This document shows, piece by piece, positions 1-8,875 of a DNA stretch of 64,000 nt (position 1 is the stretch's first letter; each line of letters opens with the position of its first letter). The notes under the pieces are model-generated. The model had not been told where the DNA came from. It worked only from the letters and a program-made list of their open reading frames with translations, and made no database searches. Where the stretch lies: positions 372,001-436,000 of the forward strand of contig JAQIJD010000001.1 in the NCBI GenBank assembly GCA_036946415.1, in the 5' to 3' direction. Source of the DNA: Sphingomonas_Q fennica_A (lineage in GTDB: Bacteria; Pseudomonadota; Alphaproteobacteria; Sphingomonadales; Sphingomonadaceae). Made by a program: the position numbers and the translations under genes.

Positions 1-597
1 GCGCCGATCGACCGCGCGCTCGTCTTCACCCGCACCAAGCATGGCGCGGATCGGGTGGTGAAGCATCTGACCGCGGCGGGCATCCAGTCCTATGCGATCC
101 ACGGCAACAAGAGCCAGCCGCAGCGCGAGCGGGCGCTGGCCGCCTTCCGCTCCGGCGAGGTGAAGATCCTCGTCGCGACCGACATCGCCGCGCGCGGCAT
201 CGACGTGTCGGGCGTCAGCCACGTCTTCAATTTCGAGCTGCCGAACGTGCCCGAGCAATATGTCCACCGCATTGGCCGCACCGCGCGGGCGGGGCGTGAG
301 GGGCAGGCCTATTCGTTCGTGGCGGACGACGAGCGGCCCTACCTGCGCGCGATCGAGAAGCTGACGCGCGTCAAGGTGGCGATCGAGCCGCTGCCCGAGA
401 ACTTCCTGGCGGAAGCCGCCAAGATGCCGAAGGTGGCGATCGCCCCGCGGCCCGAGCAGCAGCCGCGTCGGCACGACGGCAACCGCGGCGGCGGTGCCGA
501 GCGCCCGGCCGGCGGCGCCCCCAAGCGCCGCTTCCCGCAGCGCAAGGGTGCGGTCGGCGCGCATCGTGGCGCGGTGACGCGCGGCGGCGGGCGCTGA
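1..597 (+). CDS. DEAD-box RNA helicase, C-terminal part (RhlE-like)
   Basis: The gene is cut by the left window edge; the frame is open from base 1. What remains is the second RecA-like domain of an ATP-dependent RNA helicase. Motif IV reads ALVFTRTKHGAD, motif V is ATDIAARGID and motif VI is HRIGRTARAG, which bind RNA and the ATP gamma-phosphate. About 80 residues of basic Gly/Arg/Pro-rich tail follow (GNRGGG, TRGGGR), the usual RNA-binding extension of RhlE-type helicases active in ribosome assembly and cold adaptation. The DEAD box itself lies outside, so the subfamily is inferred from the tail. Confidence 0.92.
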   Translation, partial: APIDRALVFTRTKHGADRVVKHLTAAGIQSYAIHGNKSQPQRERALAAFRSGEVKILVATDIAARGIDVSGVSHVFNFELPNVPEQYVHRIGRTARAGREGQAYSFVADDERPYLRAIEKLTRVKVAIEPLPENFLAEAAKMPKVAIAPRPEQQPRRHDGNRGGGAERPAGGAPKRRFPQRKGAVGAHRGAVTRGGGR

Positions 598-606
598 GCT
601 GGATCT

Positions 607-725
607 CCCTCTCCCCCGCGGGGAGAGGGCCGGGGTGAGGGGCAGGGGTCTCACCGAGACCGGCCTCTCTGCGAGGCTCCACCCCCCTCACCCAACCCTC
701 TCCCCCACGGGGGAGAGGGCTTTTT
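607..725 (+). terminator. Two G/C hairpins with T-tract after the helicase
   Basis: Two perfect hairpins (607-629 and 696-719) have stems of the type CCCTCTCCCC/GGGGAGAGGG. The second is followed by TTTTT at 721-725, giving a good intrinsic terminator for the helicase. The halves also pair with each other through GGGTGAGGGG and CCCCTCACCC. This is the same repeat type as the elements at 28811-28891 and 51641-51746. The T-tract abuts the stop codon of the convergent DedA gene. Confidence 0.7.
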
Positions 726-1372
726 CATGGGTTGCGTCTGGCGGCGCGGACCTGTTTGATCTTGTGGCCGAACAGGAAGATGCCGCCCGCCAGCACCAGC
801 GCCACGATCACGTAATCCAGCCGGTGGAACCATTCGCGCAGGCGCGGATCGCTGTTCCACGCCTGTCCCAGCTTCATGCCGATCCATGCCAGCACCCAGC
901 AGAACGGCCAGGAGCCGAGGAAGGTGTAGAGGTGGAAGCGGCCGAGCGGCATCCGCGCCATGCCCGCCGGAAAGGCGATGAACGAGCGCACCAGCGGCAG
1001 CAGCCGGCAGATGAACACCGCCGCCGAACCGAAGCGGCGGAAGAAGGCCTCGGCGCGATCGAGATCGTGCATGTTGAGGAAGACGTAGCGGCCGAAGCGC
1101 GCCACCGCGGCGCGGCCGCCGTGCTTGCCGATCTCATAGGCCGGGATCGAGCCGATGTTGCAGCCGATCGCCCCCGCCGTCGCCACCGCCCACAGCTGCA
1201 TTTCGCCCGTCGAGACGAGATAGCCCGCGAAGGGCATGATGATCTCGGACGGCAAGGGGATGCACGCGCTCTCGATCGCCATCAGGATCGCCACGCCGGC
1301 ATAGCCGGTCGACGAGATCACCCAGGTGATGAAGACGGCGCAGGCGGTGAGGAATTGTTCGATCAGGTGCAT
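725..1372 (-). CDS. DedA family (VTT domain) membrane protein
   Basis: The product is a 215-residue polytopic inner-membrane protein of the DedA/SNARE-associated (VTT) family. Members are proposed to be flippases or transporters that recycle undecaprenyl phosphate or phospholipids. The diagnostic stretch near residues 30-50 has ESACIPLPSE followed by GYLV. Later come hydrophobic helices and the RSFIAFPAGMARM segment with its conserved Arg and Gly-Met-Ala. Length is normal for the family. The gene converges on the helicase. The substrate cannot be told from sequence. Confidence 0.88.
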   Translation of the reverse strand: MHLIEQFLTACAVFITWVISSTGYAGVAILMAIESACIPLPSEIIMPFAGYLVSTGEMQLWAVATAGAIGCNIGSIPAYEIGKHGGRAAVARFGRYVFLNMHDLDRAEAFFRRFGSAAVFICRLLPLVRSFIAFPAGMARMPLGRFHLYTFLGSWPFCWVLAWIGMKLGQAWNSDPRLREWFHRLDYVIVALVLAGGIFLFGHKIKQVRAARRNP

Positions 1373-1439
1373 GGGGGCGGGGCATGGCCGCTGCCGCCGC
1401 GCTTGTCGAGGGGGGCGGCGGCCGCCGCCCCCGCCGGCA

Positions 1440-1733
1440 TCAGTGGCTGGTGGTGACCTTGGTCTTGGAATTGCCGGCGGTGTCGGTGGTCGTCTCGTGC
1501 ACGGTCTTCTGCGTGGCGGTCTTCTCGCCGACCTTCACGCCCAGCACCTTCTTCGGCTCGCCGGTCTTCTGCTTGCGGACGTTGGTGACCTTGCGCGTGT
1601 TGGTGACGACGCCGTCGTTGCCGACGTTGGTGTCGTTGCTGACCTTGGTCTCGGTGGTGGTCTGCGCGGTGGCGGGCAGCGCGATCAGGCCGGCGGCCAG
1701 CAGGGCGGGGGCGGCGAGGCGGGCGATGTTCAT
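1440..1733 (-). CDS. Small secreted protein of unknown function
   Basis: The product has 97 residues. A signal peptide (about residues 1-23, ending ATAQ) is followed by a low-complexity Thr/Lys/Val/Asn-rich chain with repeated VTNTRKVTNV-like segments and no Cys. The start is supported by CAGGAG nine bases upstream of ATG. It is likely periplasmic. No family is recognised; the composition resembles sphingomonad hypothetical exported proteins. It lies between dedA and a diguanylate cyclase on the same strand but with clear gaps. Confidence 0.6.
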   Translation of the reverse strand: MNIARLAAPALLAAGLIALPATAQTTTETKVSNDTNVGNDGVVTNTRKVTNVRKQKTGEPKKVLGVKVGEKTATQKTVHETTTDTAGNSKTKVTTSH

Positions 1734-1786
1734 GGTGAATGCTCCTGTGAACGGGGCCAGCCGTTCTGTGCGGCCGGGCCGGACGC

Positions 1787-2986
1787 TTAAACCCGCGACG
1801 GGGCGGAGGGTTCACTGCCGACCAGCCGCAGCGCGGGCGCCGGCGGCGGGGAGACGTGGATGGCGTTGCGGCCGGCGGCCTTGGCGCGATAGGTGGCCTT
1901 GTCCGCGCGGCGCATCAGATCGGCCAGCGGTTCGCCAGCGCGTCGTTCGGCGACACCGCCGCTGACCGTCACCGCCGGGCGGTCGTCGCCCGCGTCTTCC
2001 GCGGTCTGCACGCGGATCGCCTCGGCATGGAGGCGCGCGCCTTCCAGCCCCGTGCCTTCCAGCAGCATGGCGAATTCCTCGCCTCCCAGCCGGCCGACGA
2101 CCGCGGCGGCGGGGGCGGCATCGTGGAGGAGGGCGGCGAAGCGGGCGATCACCTTGTCGCCCGCGTCATGCCCGAAGCGGTCGTTGATCGCCTTGAAATG
2201 ATCGAGATCGAACAGCACGACGCTGACGCGCGCGCCCGACGCCTCGGCCCGCGCCAGCGCGCGGCAGGCCCGCCGGTCGAAACCGCGGCGGTTGGCGAGG
2301 CCCGACAGCGCATCGGTTTCGGACGCGGTTTCCGATTCCAGGATCGCGCGCTGCGCGACGAGCACCATCAGCACCACCCCCGAGGCGAGCATCAGGATGC
2401 CGGTCGCCGCCTGAGAGACGGCGGCATAGGCGGTGTGGGTATAGCTCTCCAGCCGGCCGCCGCCGCCGAGGATCGAATAGAAGAAGGGCTTCAGCAGGAA
2501 GTGGACGAACAGCAGCCCGCTGACCGCGACGGCGGCCCCGTGCAGCGGCCACCCGCGCGAACCGAGCCATACGCTGCGCAGGACGAGCAGCGACGCCAGT
2601 GCGAACGGCATCTGATAGGCGATGCCATAGGCGAAGCTGCCGTCCCGGAACGACCAGATCGCGATCCTGAGCACCAGCCCGCCGCCCAGGATCGCCAGCG
2701 CCTCCCGCCAGGGCGGTGGCCGCCGGGTATAGATGGCGAAGCCGATCGCGATCGACAGAAGGGCCGTCAGGAAGGTGGTATAGCCCAGCGCCTCGAGCGG
2801 GGCGGCGGGCGCGCCGGCGGCGATCAGAACGTCCGCCACCGGCGACACGGCGCCCAGCAGATAGCTGCCGCCGAACCACAATACGGTGCGCTGCCCCTGG
2901 CCGGACAAAGCGATCGTCGCATAGCCGGCCGCGAAGACGAGCGCGACCGCGACGTTGACCGCCAGCATCACTATCGGCCCGTACAT
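1787..2986 (-). CDS. Membrane-anchored diguanylate cyclase (GGDEF domain)
   Basis: The product has 399 residues and should make cyclic di-GMP from two GTP. Residues 1-205 contain about six hydrophobic helices. A GGDEF domain runs from about 220 to 375, starting DALSGLANRRGFD, with the catalytic loop GGEEF at 301-305, so the cyclase is probably active. The Arg-x-x-Asp inhibitory site expected just before the loop is absent (Pro-Ala-Ala-Ala there), so classical product inhibition is not predicted. There is no EAL domain. The N-terminal sensor family is not recognised. It is monocistronic as far as visible. Confidence 0.87.
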   Translation of the reverse strand: MYGPIVMLAVNVAVALVFAAGYATIALSGQGQRTVLWFGGSYLLGAVSPVADVLIAAGAPAAPLEALGYTTFLTALLSIAIGFAIYTRRPPPWREALAILGGGLVLRIAIWSFRDGSFAYGIAYQMPFALASLLVLRSVWLGSRGWPLHGAAVAVSGLLFVHFLLKPFFYSILGGGGRLESYTHTAYAAVSQAATGILMLASGVVLMVLVAQRAILESETASETDALSGLANRRGFDRRACRALARAEASGARVSVVLFDLDHFKAINDRFGHDAGDKVIARFAALLHDAAPAAAVVGRLGGEEFAMLLEGTGLEGARLHAEAIRVQTAEDAGDDRPAVTVSGGVAERRAGEPLADLMRRADKATYRAKAAGRNAIHVSPPPAPALRLVGSEPSAPSRV

Positions 2987-3079
2987 ATGCCCGCCCGGTC
3001 AGTCCGCCCCGACCCGGTGCTACAGGGCGGACCATGAAACAAGTCTTAAGAATGGCGCGTCCGTTAACCGTTCTGGTGC

Positions 3080-4381
3080 TTACAGGACATATTTGCTGAG
3101 GTCGGTGTTGCGCGCGACGCTGGCGAGCTGCGCCTCGACATAAGCGGCATCGACGGTGAGCGACTGGCCGGCGCGGTCTTCGGCGTCGAAGCTCACCTCT
3201 TCCAGCAGTTTCTCCATCACGGTCGAAAGCCGGCGTGCGCCGATATTCTCGACGCTGGCGTTCACCTCGGCCGCGATGCGGGCGATGGCGGCGATGCCGT
3301 CCTCGGTGAAGGCGATCGTAACGCCCTCGGTGGCGATCAGCGCGCGATATTGCTCGGTCAGCGAGGCGCGGGTGGCCGAGAGGATGCGGACGAAATCGGC
3401 CTCGGTCAGCGCCTTCAGCTCGACGCGGATCGGCAGGCGCCCCTGCAATTCGGGCAGCAGATCGCTGGGCTTGGCGACGTGGAAGGCGCCCGAGGCGATG
3501 AACAGGATATGGTCCGTCTTCATCGGGCCGTATTTGGTGGCGACGGTCGTGCCCTCGATCAGCGGCAGCAGATCGCGCTGCACGCCTTCGCGGCTGATCG
3601 ATCCGCCACGGCCCTGTTCGGACAGAGCGATCTTGTCGATCTCGTCGAGGAAGACGATGCCGTTCGCCTCGGCATCGGCGAGGGCGGCGCGCGTCACCTC
3701 GTCCTGATCCAGCCGGCGGTCGCCCTCCTCCTCGACCAGCTTGGCCCAGGCGGCAGCGACCGGCAGCTTGCGGCGCTTGAGGCGCGGGCCGCCGAGCTTC
3801 CCCATGATGTCGCCGAGGTTTATCATGCTCATCTGGCCGGGGGCGCCCGGAATCTCGAACTGGCCGGCGGCGGTGTCCTCCAGCTCCAGCTCGATCTCGC
3901 GATCGTCGAGATGGCCGTCTCGGAAGCGCTGGGTGAAGGAGGCGCGGGTCGCCTCGCTCGCATCCTTGCCGACGAGCGCGTCGAGCAGGCGGGCGAGCGC
4001 CGCTTCCTCGGCCTTGTCCTTCACCGCCACGCGCCGGCGATCCTTCTCGAGCCGCACCGATTCCTCGACCAGATCGCGCGCGATCTGTTCCACGTCGCGG
4101 CCGACGTAGCCGACCTCGGTGAACTTGGTCGCCTCCACCTTTACGAACGGGGCGTCGGCCAGCTTCGCCAGCCGGCGGCTGATCTCGGTCTTGCCGCACC
4201 CCGTCGGCCCGATCATCAGGATGTTCTTCGGGGACACCTCGTCGCGCAGGTCGGCATCCAGCCGCTGGCGGCGCCAGCGGTTGCGCAGCGCGACGGCGAC
4301 GGCGCGCTTGGCGTCCGCCTGGCCGACGATATGCGCGTCGAGCGCGGCGACGATGGCCTTGGGGGTGAGGGCGTCGTTCAT
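3080..4381 (-). CDS. hslU: ATP-dependent protease ATPase subunit HslU
   Basis: HslU is the AAA+ unfoldase of the HslUV cytoplasmic protease. It has 433 residues, the usual length. Walker A GPTGCGKT is at 58-65, the pore loop GYVGRD at 91-96, the variable I-domain at about 110-235 and Walker B VFLDEID at 243-249. The C-terminus ends KYVL, matching the conserved tail that docks into HslV. It follows hslV by 49 bases on the same strand, so the two form an operon, probably read from the heat-shock promoter at 5014-5041. Confidence 0.97.
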   Translation of the reverse strand: MNDALTPKAIVAALDAHIVGQADAKRAVAVALRNRWRRQRLDADLRDEVSPKNILMIGPTGCGKTEISRRLAKLADAPFVKVEATKFTEVGYVGRDVEQIARDLVEESVRLEKDRRRVAVKDKAEEAALARLLDALVGKDASEATRASFTQRFRDGHLDDREIELELEDTAAGQFEIPGAPGQMSMINLGDIMGKLGGPRLKRRKLPVAAAWAKLVEEEGDRRLDQDEVTRAALADAEANGIVFLDEIDKIALSEQGRGGSISREGVQRDLLPLIEGTTVATKYGPMKTDHILFIASGAFHVAKPSDLLPELQGRLPIRVELKALTEADFVRILSATRASLTEQYRALIATEGVTIAFTEDGIAAIARIAAEVNASVENIGARRLSTVMEKLLEEVSFDAEDRAGQSLTVDAAYVEAQLASVARNTDLSKYVL

Positions 4382-4430
4382 GGGCGAATGTGGGTCCGTA
4401 AGTTGACGAAATCGACGCCGGGCCGGGGGG

Positions 4431-4985
4431 TCAGGCCGCCCCGGCGATCGTCTCGATCGTGAGATTGCCGTTGGTGAAGACGCAGACGTCGGCCGCGATC
4501 TTCATCGCCTTGCGCGCGATCGTCTCGGCATCGGCCTCGTAATCGACCAGCGCGCGGGCGGCGGCGAGCGCGTAATTGCCGCCCGAGCCGATCGCGGCGA
4601 TGCCGGCCTCGGGCTCGAGCACGTCGCCGTTGCCGGTCAGGATCAGCGTGATGTCCTTGTCGGCCACGATCATCAGCGCTTCGAGGTTGCGGAGATATTT
4701 GTCGGTGCGCCAGTCCTTGGCGAGTTCGACGGCGGCGCGCAGCAACTGGCCGTGATGCGCCTCCAGCTTGCGTTCCAGCCGCTCGAACAGCGTGAAGGCG
4801 TCCGCCGTGGCCCCCGCGAAGCCCGCGATCACCGAACCGTCGCCGATACGGCGCACCTTGCGGGCATTGGGCTTCATCACCGTATTGCCCATGCTGACCT
4901 GCCCATCCCCCGCCACCACGACGGTGCCGCCGCGGCGCACCGAAAGGATGGTGGTGCCGTGCCAGCCGATCTTGTCTTCGCTCAT
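4431..4985 (-). CDS. hslV: ATP-dependent protease peptidase subunit HslV
   Basis: HslV is the threonine peptidase of the HslUV complex, 184 residues from the ATG at 4985. The frame is open further upstream, but the family starts here (MSEDKIGWHG). Unlike E. coli HslV, which starts Met-Thr-Thr, this one carries a ten-residue leader. Cleavage after Gly10 would expose the catalytic Thr11 (TTILSVRRGG), the usual alphaproteobacterial arrangement. GSGGNYALAAARAL near residue 125 is conserved. It is the first gene of hslVU, with a sigma-32-like promoter 29 bases upstream. Confidence 0.96.
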   Translation of the reverse strand: MSEDKIGWHGTTILSVRRGGTVVVAGDGQVSMGNTVMKPNARKVRRIGDGSVIAGFAGATADAFTLFERLERKLEAHHGQLLRAAVELAKDWRTDKYLRNLEALMIVADKDITLILTGNGDVLEPEAGIAAIGSGGNYALAAARALVDYEADAETIARKAMKIAADVCVFTNGNLTIETIAGAA

Positions 4986-5013
4986 CCAGCCCCGCCTCGT
5001 TGCGATGGTTTCG

Positions 5014-5041
5014 ATATGGGGTGCGGGGGCGTAGCCGCAAC
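5014..5041 (-). promoter_or_regulatory. Putative RpoH (sigma-32) promoter of hslVU
   Basis: On the minus strand GTTGCG is followed, after 14 bases, by CCCCATAT. This fits the heat-shock consensus CTTGAA-N13/15-CCCCATNT, with a perfect -10 and a weaker -35. The -10 edge lies 29 bases before the hslV ATG, predicting a leader of about 20 bases. Known biology (hslVU is a classical RpoH target, and rpoH is in this window) supports it. Confidence 0.6.
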
Positions 5042-5088
5042 GGTGGGCGTGGCGGAACTTCCCTCTCGGCCTTCCCGTAAGCCTAAAC

Positions 5089-5510
5089 CGTTCGGCCCGA
5101 GGTCGGTCGAGGGCTATGCGGGGCGGATGTCGCGCGTGTGCCTCGACCCTTCGACATTGCTCAGGACGTGCTTCGCTCGGCATGAACGGGGGTGGGGCGG
5201 TGACGCGGTCTTGTCGTTCCGCGCGGGGCCGTCCTTCGATACACCGCTTCGGCTTCGCTCAGCGGTTACTCAGGGCGAACGGGGTGGGGAAGGGCGGGCG
5301 CAGGGCAGGGCAGGGCAGGGTATGGAACCCCACCCGATACCGTTCGTGCTGAGTAGCGACTGAGCTTGGCGAAGGCGCGTATCGAAGCACGGCTGCGGAG
5401 AGCGCGCTACCGCCACCATCACCCCTCCGTTCGGCCCGAGCGCAGTCGAGGGCTACGCGCGGCGGATGTTGCGCATGTGCCGCGGCTTCGCTCTGCATGA
5501 ACGGGGGTAG
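5089..5510. repeat. Cluster of sphingomonad REP-like palindromes between hslV and the ABC gene
   Basis: The 579-base gap 4986-5564 has no convincing gene apart from the hslV leader. It holds at least four degenerate units: 5089-5190, 5230-5284, 5339-5398 and 5427-5508. They share cores such as CGTTCGTGCTGAGTAGC, CGTATCGAAGCA and GGTTACTCAGGGCGAACG with elements at 14206, 14575, 22106, 34009 and 44373. A short tandem repeat of the unit GGGCA lies near 5299-5320. Confidence 0.7.
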
Positions 5511-5564
5511 CCCTGTAGCGGATGGTCGGACGGACGTGGCGCCCGATGCTCTTTCGGCGGAAGC

Positions 5565-7358
5565 CTATTCGTGCGTATCGAATTGCAGGCGGGCGAGGCG
5601 GGCGTAGAGGCCGTCGGCGGCGACCAGCTCCGCATGGGTGCCCTGTTCGACGATGCGCCCCTCGTCCATCACCACGATCAGGTCGGCGCGGCGGACGGTG
5701 GCGAGGCGGTGGGCGATGACGATCGTCGTGCGGCCCGCCATCAGCCCTTCCAGCGCGGACTGGATGAGGCGCTCGGATTCCGCGTCCAGCGCGGATGTCG
5801 CCTCGTCGAGCAGCAGCAGCGGCGCGTCGCGCAGCAGCGCGCGGGCGATGGCGAGGCGCTGGCGCTGGCCGCCCGACAGGCGTGCGCCGCCTTCGCCCAG
5901 GAAGGTGTCCAGCCCGTCCGGCAGCGCGCGGAGGAAGGCGGCGGCGTTCGCCCGCTCGGCCGCCTGCCACAGCGCCGCATCGTCCGCGTCCCAGCGGCCG
6001 TAGCGCAGATTGTCGCGCGCGGAGGCGGCGAAGATCACCGTTTCCTGCGGCACCACCGCGATCCGCGCGCGGACCGCTGCCGGATCGGCCCGGTCGAGCG
6101 GCACCCCGTCCAGCCGGACGGTGCCGGCCAGCGGATCGTAGAAGCGCTGTGCAAGCTGGAACAGCGTCGATTTGCCGGCGCCCGAGGGACCGACCACCGC
6201 CACCATCCGCCCGGCGGGCACCGCGAGGGTGAAGCGATCGAGCGCCGCCACCTCCGGGCGGGTCGGGTAGCGGAAGGTGACGTCCTCGAAGGCGAGCGCG
6301 CCGGCGGCGTGTTGCGGCAAGGGCATTGGATCGGCCGGGGCGGCGATCTCGGGCACGGCGCGCAGCAGTTCGGCCAGCCGCCCGGCGGCGCCGGCGCCGC
6401 GCAGCAGATCGCCCCACGTCTCGGTCAGCGCCCCGAAGGCGCCCGCCACCAGCACGCCCGTCAGCAGGAAATTGGCGATGTTGCCGCCCGACAGCGCGCC
6501 CGAGGCGACGTCCGCCACGCCCTGCCACATCACCAGCGTGATCGATCCGAAGATGAGGAGGATCACGATCGCGGTCAGCCCGGCGCGCAGCAGGATGCGG
6601 CGGCGGGCGGTCGAAAAGGCGCGTTCGGCGGCCGCGGCGAAGCGATCGCCCTCGCGCCGTTCCTGCCCGAAGGCCTGGACGATCTTCATCGCCCCCAGCG
6701 TCTCCGACGTCATCGAGCCGACGTCGGCGATGCGATCCTGGCTGGCGCGCGCCGCCACGCGCAGGCGGCGGCCGAGCAGCACGATCGGCAGGATGACGAC
6801 CGGGATCGCGACGAGCAGCAGCGCCGTCAGCTTCGGTGCGATCGTGACGAGGACGACCAGCCCGCCGAAACCGACGACGAGGTTGCGCGCCGCGACCGAG
6901 ACGGTCGTGCCGACGATCTGTTCGATGATCGTGGTATCCGCCGTCAGCCGCGAGGCGATCTCGGACGGGCGGTTCTCCTCGAAGAAGCGGGGGGCGAGCG
7001 TCAGCAGGTTGCGCTGCACGCGGGTACGGATGTCGGCCACGACCCGCTCCCCCAGCCAGGAGACGAAGTAGAAGCGGAGCGCGGTGGCGATCGCCAGCAC
7101 CACCACGATCATCAGCAGATAATGGAAATAGGGGCCGACATCCGCCCCGTCGCGCCCGGCGGCGAAGCCATGGTCGATGATGCGCTGGATGCGGCGCGGC
7201 ACCGATAGCGTGGCGGCCGCCGCCACCAGCATCGCCGCCGCCGCGCCCGCCAGATGGCCGGGATAGCGCGCCGCCTGCCGCCACACGATCAGCAGGTTGC
7301 CGATATCGCGCGGGCGGGCCGGATCGGCGTTGCGGATGCTGCGGGACGCTCGTGCCAT
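5565..7358 (-). CDS. ABC transporter, fused permease and ATPase (MsbA-like exporter)
   Basis: The 597-residue half-transporter works as a homodimer in the inner membrane. A type-1 exporter transmembrane domain of about six helices spans roughly residues 30-330. The ATPase follows with Walker A GPSGAGKST (about 390), the Q-loop VPQETV, signature LSGGQRQRLAIARALL, Walker B LLLLDEATSALD and the H-loop IAHRL. Length and layout match sphingomonad exporters related to MsbA and ABCB-type lipid or drug exporters. The substrate is not shown by the sequence, and no partner gene is adjacent. Confidence 0.9.
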   Translation of the reverse strand: MARASRSIRNADPARPRDIGNLLIVWRQAARYPGHLAGAAAAMLVAAAATLSVPRRIQRIIDHGFAAGRDGADVGPYFHYLLMIVVVLAIATALRFYFVSWLGERVVADIRTRVQRNLLTLAPRFFEENRPSEIASRLTADTTIIEQIVGTTVSVAARNLVVGFGGLVVLVTIAPKLTALLLVAIPVVILPIVLLGRRLRVAARASQDRIADVGSMTSETLGAMKIVQAFGQERREGDRFAAAAERAFSTARRRILLRAGLTAIVILLIFGSITLVMWQGVADVASGALSGGNIANFLLTGVLVAGAFGALTETWGDLLRGAGAAGRLAELLRAVPEIAAPADPMPLPQHAAGALAFEDVTFRYPTRPEVAALDRFTLAVPAGRMVAVVGPSGAGKSTLFQLAQRFYDPLAGTVRLDGVPLDRADPAAVRARIAVVPQETVIFAASARDNLRYGRWDADDAALWQAAERANAAAFLRALPDGLDTFLGEGGARLSGGQRQRLAIARALLRDAPLLLLDEATSALDAESERLIQSALEGLMAGRTTIVIAHRLATVRRADLIVVMDEGRIVEQGTHAELVAADGLYARLARLQFDTHE

Positions 7359-7564
7359 GCGCGCCGCTTAGAGCCTGATGGTCCGGGGCGAAAGCGCCTC
7401 GCGCGGGAGCGGCCGGATCGGCCCTGCCGGATCGGGAAGCGCCGCCGTGCATTGGGGCGAAGATTGGGTGGCGCGCCGCACAATATTTGTTAGCGTGTTG
7501 CCGTTACATGTCCGGGGGCCCATCTGTGGGCGGTTCGAAGCGGTTTCGGCCGGGGAGAAAAGCT

Positions 7565-8794
7565 TTGCTCTACGATGCTTACGAATTCAATCGATCCTGG
7601 CTGGCGGGCGCCAGCGCGATCGCAGGATTCGGCTCCGGCTGGGCGCAGAACCCCGCGAACCCCTGGTCCTATACCGGGCTTGGGCCGATGATCGCTTCGG
7701 GGCTGGACGTTTTCTCTCACGCTGCGGCTACTTACGGCAAGCCGGCGTTCGGCATCGCCGAGGTGGAGGTGGACGGCCGGCCGGTCGAGGTCGTGGAGGA
7801 GATCGAGTGCCGGCTGCCGTTCGGCCAGCTGAAGCATTTCGTGAAGCCGGGCGTCACGGGCCAGCCGCGGCTGCTGATCGTGGCGCCGATGTCGGGCCAT
7901 TATGCCACGCTGCTGCGCGGCACCGTCCAGCGGCTGCTGCCCGGGCACGACGTGTGGATCACCGACTGGCGCGATGCGCGCAACGCGCCGCTTGCCGACG
8001 GGCGGTTCGATCTCGACGATTATATCGACTATGTGATCCGCTATCTGGAGCATGTCGGGCCGAAGGCGCATGTGCTGGCGGTCTGCCAGCCGACGGTGCC
8101 GGTCTATGCCGCGGTCGCCCTGATGTCGGCCGAGGACCACCCGGCGCTGCCGACGACGCTGACGATGATGGGCGGGCCGATCGACACGCGCGAGGCGCCG
8201 ACCACCGTCAACACCGTCGCCACCCAGCGCCCGCTCGTCTGGTTCGAACGCAACGTGATCGCGACCGTGCCCTTCTATTATGCGGGCGCGGGGCGGAAGG
8301 TCTATCCCGGCTTCCTGCAACTGACCGGCTTCATGGCGATGAACCTCGGCAACCATCTGGTCAGCCACTGGTCGATGTACAAGCATCTGGTGCAGGGCGA
8401 CGACGAGGGCGCCGCCGCCACCAAGGCGTTCTACGACGAATATCGTTCGGTCTGCGACATGACCGCGGAATTCTATCTCCAGACGATCGACCAGGTCTTC
8501 CAGCGCCATCTGCTGCCGAAGGGCGAGATGATGCACCGCGGCCGCCGGATCGATGCCGGCGCGATCACCAGGGTCGGCCTGCTGGCGATCGAGGGCGAGC
8601 GCGACGACATCTCCGGCCTCGGCCAGACGCGCGCGGCGCTGACCATCGCGACCGGCCTGCCGGAGAGCGAGAAGCGCTATTACATGGCCGAAGGCGTCGG
8701 CCATTACGGCATCTTCAACGGCCGGCGCTGGCGAACGATGATCGCGCCGGTGATGGAGGAGTGGATCGCGCGGCACGAAACCGTGCCCGCATGA
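7565..8794 (+). CDS. phaZ: Intracellular polyhydroxyalkanoate depolymerase
   Basis: The enzyme hydrolyses stored poly(3-hydroxybutyrate) granules in the cytoplasm. It has 409 residues from the TTG at 7565, chosen because GGGGAG lies just upstream and the family starts with LYDAYEFNRSWLAG. An in-frame ATG at 7487 would add 26 residues unlike the family. The active-site nucleophile is Cys174 in AVCQPTVP, the Cys-type lipase box of PhaZ. The C-terminal GVGHYGIFNGRRW carries the catalytic His. It is transcribed alone, next to a MarR-like gene. No PHA synthase is in the window. Confidence 0.9.
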   Translation: MLYDAYEFNRSWLAGASAIAGFGSGWAQNPANPWSYTGLGPMIASGLDVFSHAAATYGKPAFGIAEVEVDGRPVEVVEEIECRLPFGQLKHFVKPGVTGQPRLLIVAPMSGHYATLLRGTVQRLLPGHDVWITDWRDARNAPLADGRFDLDDYIDYVIRYLEHVGPKAHVLAVCQPTVPVYAAVALMSAEDHPALPTTLTMMGGPIDTREAPTTVNTVATQRPLVWFERNVIATVPFYYAGAGRKVYPGFLQLTGFMAMNLGNHLVSHWSMYKHLVQGDDEGAAATKAFYDEYRSVCDMTAEFYLQTIDQVFQRHLLPKGEMMHRGRRIDAGAITRVGLLAIEGERDDISGLGQTRAALTIATGLPESEKRYYMAEGVGHYGIFNGRRWRTMIAPVMEEWIARHETVPA

Positions 8795-8875
8795 TTGCAA
8801 TCGTTAGGGAACTCGCACCGCCGAAGAGGATTGTGTCCTATCGACTGCCTAAGGGCTGATCGCAGGGGGGGCGCG

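Noticed and set aside
2166..4199. Long open frame opposite or out of phase with hslU and the cyclase gene
   Set aside because: Arg/Pro-rich shadow frame of hslU, no family motif, caused by high GC content.
7487..7564. ATG start of phaZ 26 codons upstream
   Set aside because: The extension has no family similarity and the TTG at 7565 has the better ribosome binding site.
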